Positions 33,345-35,525 of a stretch of 35,525 nucleotides of DNA are shown piece after piece. The notes under the pieces are model-generated. The model had not been told where the DNA came from. It saw nothing but the letters and a program-made list of their open reading frames with translations, and did no database searches. This DNA is from an uncultured Nitrospira sp. Its GTDB lineage: Bacteria; Nitrospirota; Nitrospiria; Nitrospirales; Nitrospiraceae. Positions within the stretch are counted from its first letter, which is position 1, and each line of letters starts with the position of its first letter. A program made the translations under genes and the position numbers. The DNA is taken from positions 1-35,525 of the forward strand of contig CABVRZ010000045.1 in the NCBI GenBank assembly GCA_902500775.1, read 5' to 3'.

Positions 33345-34909
33345 ACAGCATGGGGCAGCGTAACGGAAAGGTCTACCTCGTTGGAGCCGGCCCTGGAGAT
33401 CCCGGCCTCCTGACACTGCGTGGTCGAGACTGTCTGGCACAGGCCGATGTCGTCCTGTACGACTATCTGGCTAATCCCTCACTGCTGACCCATGCTCCCG
33501 AACATACGGAACGCCTGTATGTCGGACGGCGTGGAACGGGGAAATATCCAGAACAAGCCTCCATCAATCGGCTGCTGATCGAACGTGCACAAGCGGGGCA
33601 GGTGGTGGTGCGTCTGAAAGGCGGAGATCCATTTGTGTTCGGTCGTGGTGGAGAAGAAGCAGAAGCACTCGCGACTGCGGGGATTGCGTTTGAAGTGGTT
33701 CCTGGTGTCACCGCCGCCGTGGCGGTCCCGGCCTATGCAGGGATTCCCATTACCCATCGAACCTTGGCCTCCACCGTCACGATCGTGACCGGTCACGAGG
33801 ATCCCACAAAACCTTCGACATCGTTGGACTGGCCACGACTCGCGGCAACCCGGGGCACCCTGGTGTTCCTGATGGGCATGAAACACCTCCCAACGATCAC
33901 CGCCCAGCTCATGCACGAAGGGTTGTCACCCTCGACGCCTGTCGCGATTACCCGCTGGGGAACCAAAGCCTGCCAACAGACGCTTGTCGGAACGTTGTCG
34001 GATATTGCGTCAAAAGCTCAGGCTATTGGGATGGAGCCTCCCACCGTGATCGTGGTGGGTGACGTTGTTCAACTCAGATCAACACTCAACTGGTTCGAGC
34101 GACGTCCGCTGTTCGGCAAGCGTGTGCTGATGACACGAGCCAAAGAGCAGGCGCACGAGTTGGCCACTCGCCTCGCCGGTTGTGGGGCCGACCCGGTTGA
34201 GGGCCCGACGATCAGCATCGTCCCCCCTCTTGATTGGACCGTGGTGGATCGTGCCATTTCCGAGATCGGCACGTACGATTGGATCATCTTCACCAGCGTG
34301 AACGGGGTAGACCGCTTCATGACGCGGCTCTGGGCGAAGGGACTGGATGCACGTTGTTTTGCGGGGCGACGGCTCTGCTGCATCGGACCAAGGACCGCTC
34401 AGGAGTTGGAGCGGTTCGGCGTTCGAGCCGATCTGGTTCCGGCTGAGTATCAAGCAGAAGGAGTCTTAGCCGTACTGAATCAGCAGGAGATCCGAACATC
34501 TCGTATCCTGATCCCTCGAGCAGAAGTGGCGCGGGAGATCTTGCCGGATGAGCTTCGTGCCCGTGGGGCTCACGTCGCTGTGATCCCAGTGTACCGAACG
34601 GTGGTCCCAGACCTGACTGCCGATGGCTGGTGGCAGGAACTTAGAGACCATCGCCTTGATGTCGTCACTTTCACAAGTTCTTCTACGGTTCAAAATTTTG
34701 TTACTATGCTAGGAGGGAGGGAAGCTGTGAGTCCGCTCTTGCGGTCTGTTACCATTGCCTGCATCGGCCCAATCACAGCCAAGACAGCAGAGGAATTCGG
34801 TCTGACGGTCTCAATCATGCCCAGAGAAAATACCATTCCCGCATTGGTGGATGCCATTGCCCACCATTATGAGAGCCGCGCGCCGTGTGCCGCGGGTGTT
34901 GTGCAGTAA
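33341..34909 (+). CDS. cobA-hemD: Fused uroporphyrinogen-III C-methyltransferase / uroporphyrinogen-III synthase
   Basis: A 522-residue fusion. Residues 1-245 are the SAM-dependent methyltransferase CobA/SumT: VYLVGAGPGDPGLLTLRG, VRLKGGDPFVFGRGGEE, PGVTAAVAVPAYAGIPITHR and TGHEDP. It turns uroporphyrinogen III into precorrin-2. Residues about 255-515 are HemD, which closes hydroxymethylbilane into uroporphyrinogen III: WIIFTSVNGVDRF, IGPRTAQELERFG, LIPRAEVAREILP, and TFTSSSTVQNF. Fusion places branch-point synthesis and first methylation on one chain. It is translationally coupled to hemC and followed by a hairpin. Confidence 0.96.
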   Translation: MNSMGQRNGKVYLVGAGPGDPGLLTLRGRDCLAQADVVLYDYLANPSLLTHAPEHTERLYVGRRGTGKYPEQASINRLLIERAQAGQVVVRLKGGDPFVFGRGGEEAEALATAGIAFEVVPGVTAAVAVPAYAGIPITHRTLASTVTIVTGHEDPTKPSTSLDWPRLAATRGTLVFLMGMKHLPTITAQLMHEGLSPSTPVAITRWGTKACQQTLVGTLSDIASKAQAIGMEPPTVIVVGDVVQLRSTLNWFERRPLFGKRVLMTRAKEQAHELATRLAGCGADPVEGPTISIVPPLDWTVVDRAISEIGTYDWIIFTSVNGVDRFMTRLWAKGLDARCFAGRRLCCIGPRTAQELERFGVRADLVPAEYQAEGVLAVLNQQEIRTSRILIPRAEVAREILPDELRARGAHVAVIPVYRTVVPDLTADGWWQELRDHRLDVVTFTSSSTVQNFVTMLGGREAVSPLLRSVTIACIGPITAKTAEEFGLTVSIMPRENTIPALVDAIAHHYESRAPCAAGVVQ

Positions 34910-34915
34910 CCTAAC

Positions 34916-34934
34916 GGCCCATGCCTGATGGGCC
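34916..34934 (+). terminator. Hairpin after the hem operon
   Basis: GGCCCAT / ATGGGCC, a 7-bp stem with loop GCCTG, 7 bases after the cobA-hemD stop. Only a weak T run (CCTTT) follows, so it may be a terminator or an attenuator before the CBS gene. Confidence 0.5.
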
Positions 34935-34963
34935 AGTCCTTTACCGTAAGGAGGGTGCGTACC

Positions 34964-35356
34964 ATGGTTCCTGTGAAGTCATTCATGATTCCCCGAGACA
35001 AGTTTGTGACTGTGCCACGCGACACTGATTCCCAGACGGCAGCCCGGATCATGCGCGATCGCGGGATCGGCAGTTTATTCGTGACGAATGACCGTGAAAT
35101 TATCGGCATCATCACGGACACTGACATGATGCGTCGTGTCGTCGCAGCCGGCGCGGACGCGACCAAAACCACGGTTGAACAGATTATGTCGGCGCCCATC
35201 GTGACGATTGAAGAGAACAAGACGTTGTTAGATGCCAATGATCTCATGGCTCAATCACACCTCCGTCATCTGGGTGTGATACGTGACGGCCAGTTGGTCG
35301 GAGTCATCTCGGTCCGAGATCTTGTGGTCTTCTTGACCAATCTCCCAAGGAAGTAA
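34964..35356 (+). CDS. Tandem CBS-domain protein
   Basis: A 130-residue two-CBS protein, paralogous to the one at 251. The first repeat ends GIITDTDMMRRVV and the second ends GVISVRDLVVFL. ATG 34964 is chosen because AAGGAGGG lies 9 bases upstream; a frame from 34928 is less likely. No catalytic partner domain. It may be read through from the hem operon past the hairpin, or independently. Its last 70 bases and the following spacer are repeated downstream (35408-35525). Confidence 0.9.
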   Translation: MVPVKSFMIPRDKFVTVPRDTDSQTAARIMRDRGIGSLFVTNDREIIGIITDTDMMRRVVAAGADATKTTVEQIMSAPIVTIEENKTLLDANDLMAQSHLRHLGVIRDGQLVGVISVRDLVVFLTNLPRK

Positions 35357-35404
35357 GGATTCTCGCATATGGCGTTTCCAATCCATCGTCATATGGCTGT
35401 AACA
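35285..35404 (+). repeat. Direct repeat, copy 1 (CBS gene 3' end plus spacer)
   Basis: From GACGG inside the second CBS domain to the spacer ending GGCTGTAACA. It pairs with copy 2 at an offset of 121-123 bases. The spacer half is nearly identical; the coding half differs at several positions. Confidence 0.8.
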
Positions 35405-35407
35405 AGG

Positions 35408-35525
35408 GACGGTCAGCTGGGGGGAATAGTCTCCGTCCGAGACCTGGTGGTCTGCTTGATTAATCTCCAGGGAAGTAAGGATTCTCGTTATGGCGTTTCC
35501 AATCCATCGTCATATGGCTGTAACA
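35408..35525 (+). repeat. Direct repeat, copy 2: remnant CBS 3' end, cut by the window edge
   Basis: It reads RDGQLGGIVSVRDLVVCLINLQ in the same sense as the CBS gene, but has no start and no upstream half, so it is a gene remnant. A one-base deletion near 35467-35472 alters the frame just before the former stop. The following spacer repeats copy 1, with one base missing, up to the window end. Confidence 0.8.

Noticed and set aside
1-35525. CRISPR arrays, phage genes or restriction-modification systems
   Set aside because: No regular direct repeats with spacers and no phage or restriction gene were seen; the HNH protein is of a chromosomal type.

Overview
The window reads as a chromosome segment of a Nitrospira-like bacterium (Nitrospirota). 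The evidence is inference from gene content: an FTR1 iron permease fused to a cytochrome c domain, a CobA/HemD fusion next to ccsA/hemA/hemC, a short-form EF-Ts, Rieske and thioredoxin-like [2Fe-2S] proteins, and high-GC coding with mixed strand use. There is no rRNA; one tRNA-Leu(CAA) is present.

Layout. 1-2940: a two-CBS-domain protein, then on the minus strand a gamma-glutamylcyclotransferase-like protein, a [2Fe-2S] ferredoxin and MoaB, then a small membrane-anchored protein. 3120-6480: the FTR1/cytochrome c permease and a Rieske protein (minus), then an HNH endonuclease (plus). 6700-7690: a precorrin-2 dehydrogenase-like protein and an MTH1187-type thiamine-binding protein. 8090-12384: a hybrid histidine kinase with a candidate sigma70 promoter and, 25 bp downstream, a FadL-type outer-membrane protein. 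12477-13863: an IS256-family insertion sequence with imperfect 27-bp terminal inverted repeats; its transposase has an in-frame stop. 13886-17794: the minus-strand translation operon rpsB-tsf-pyrH-frr-alr. 18006-20321: argC-argJ. 20383-22735: a YggX-like protein, two tandem DUF151 bifunctional nucleases, rplM and rpsI, closed by a strong bidirectional terminator.

22740-27680 is the accessory part: a long AT-richer intergenic stretch with a compound hairpin, a GT-C-like multi-spanning membrane protein (plus), and on the minus strand a GT2-GtrA glycosyltransferase, a 76-residue peptide carrying a sorting-signal-like segment of the JDVT-CTERM type, and a CPBP/glutamic-type intramembrane protease overlapping that peptide by 4 bp (ATGA). 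This pair, flanked by polyprenol-type glycosyltransferases, is the most interesting item: a candidate minimal protein-sorting/processing system. The tRNA-Leu closes the segment.

28067-35525: a secreted protein with a strong terminator, a TusA-family protein, a divergent RsmI-like methyltransferase (minus), then the tetrapyrrole operon ccsA/hemX-hemA-hemC-cobA/hemD. That operon is read from a near-consensus promoter lying inside the first codons of the RsmI-like gene. A second CBS protein follows. Its 3' end is partly duplicated about 121-123 bp downstream, and the second copy runs into the window edge.

How the genes work together: the hem operon makes heme and the uroporphyrinogen III branch point. 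The CobA domain feeds precorrin-2 to the dehydrogenase-like protein at 6705, CcsA attaches heme to c-type cytochromes, and the FTR1/cytochrome c protein would import iron. This fits an organism with high heme demand. Start codons, promoters and hairpins were judged by eye; no searches were run.
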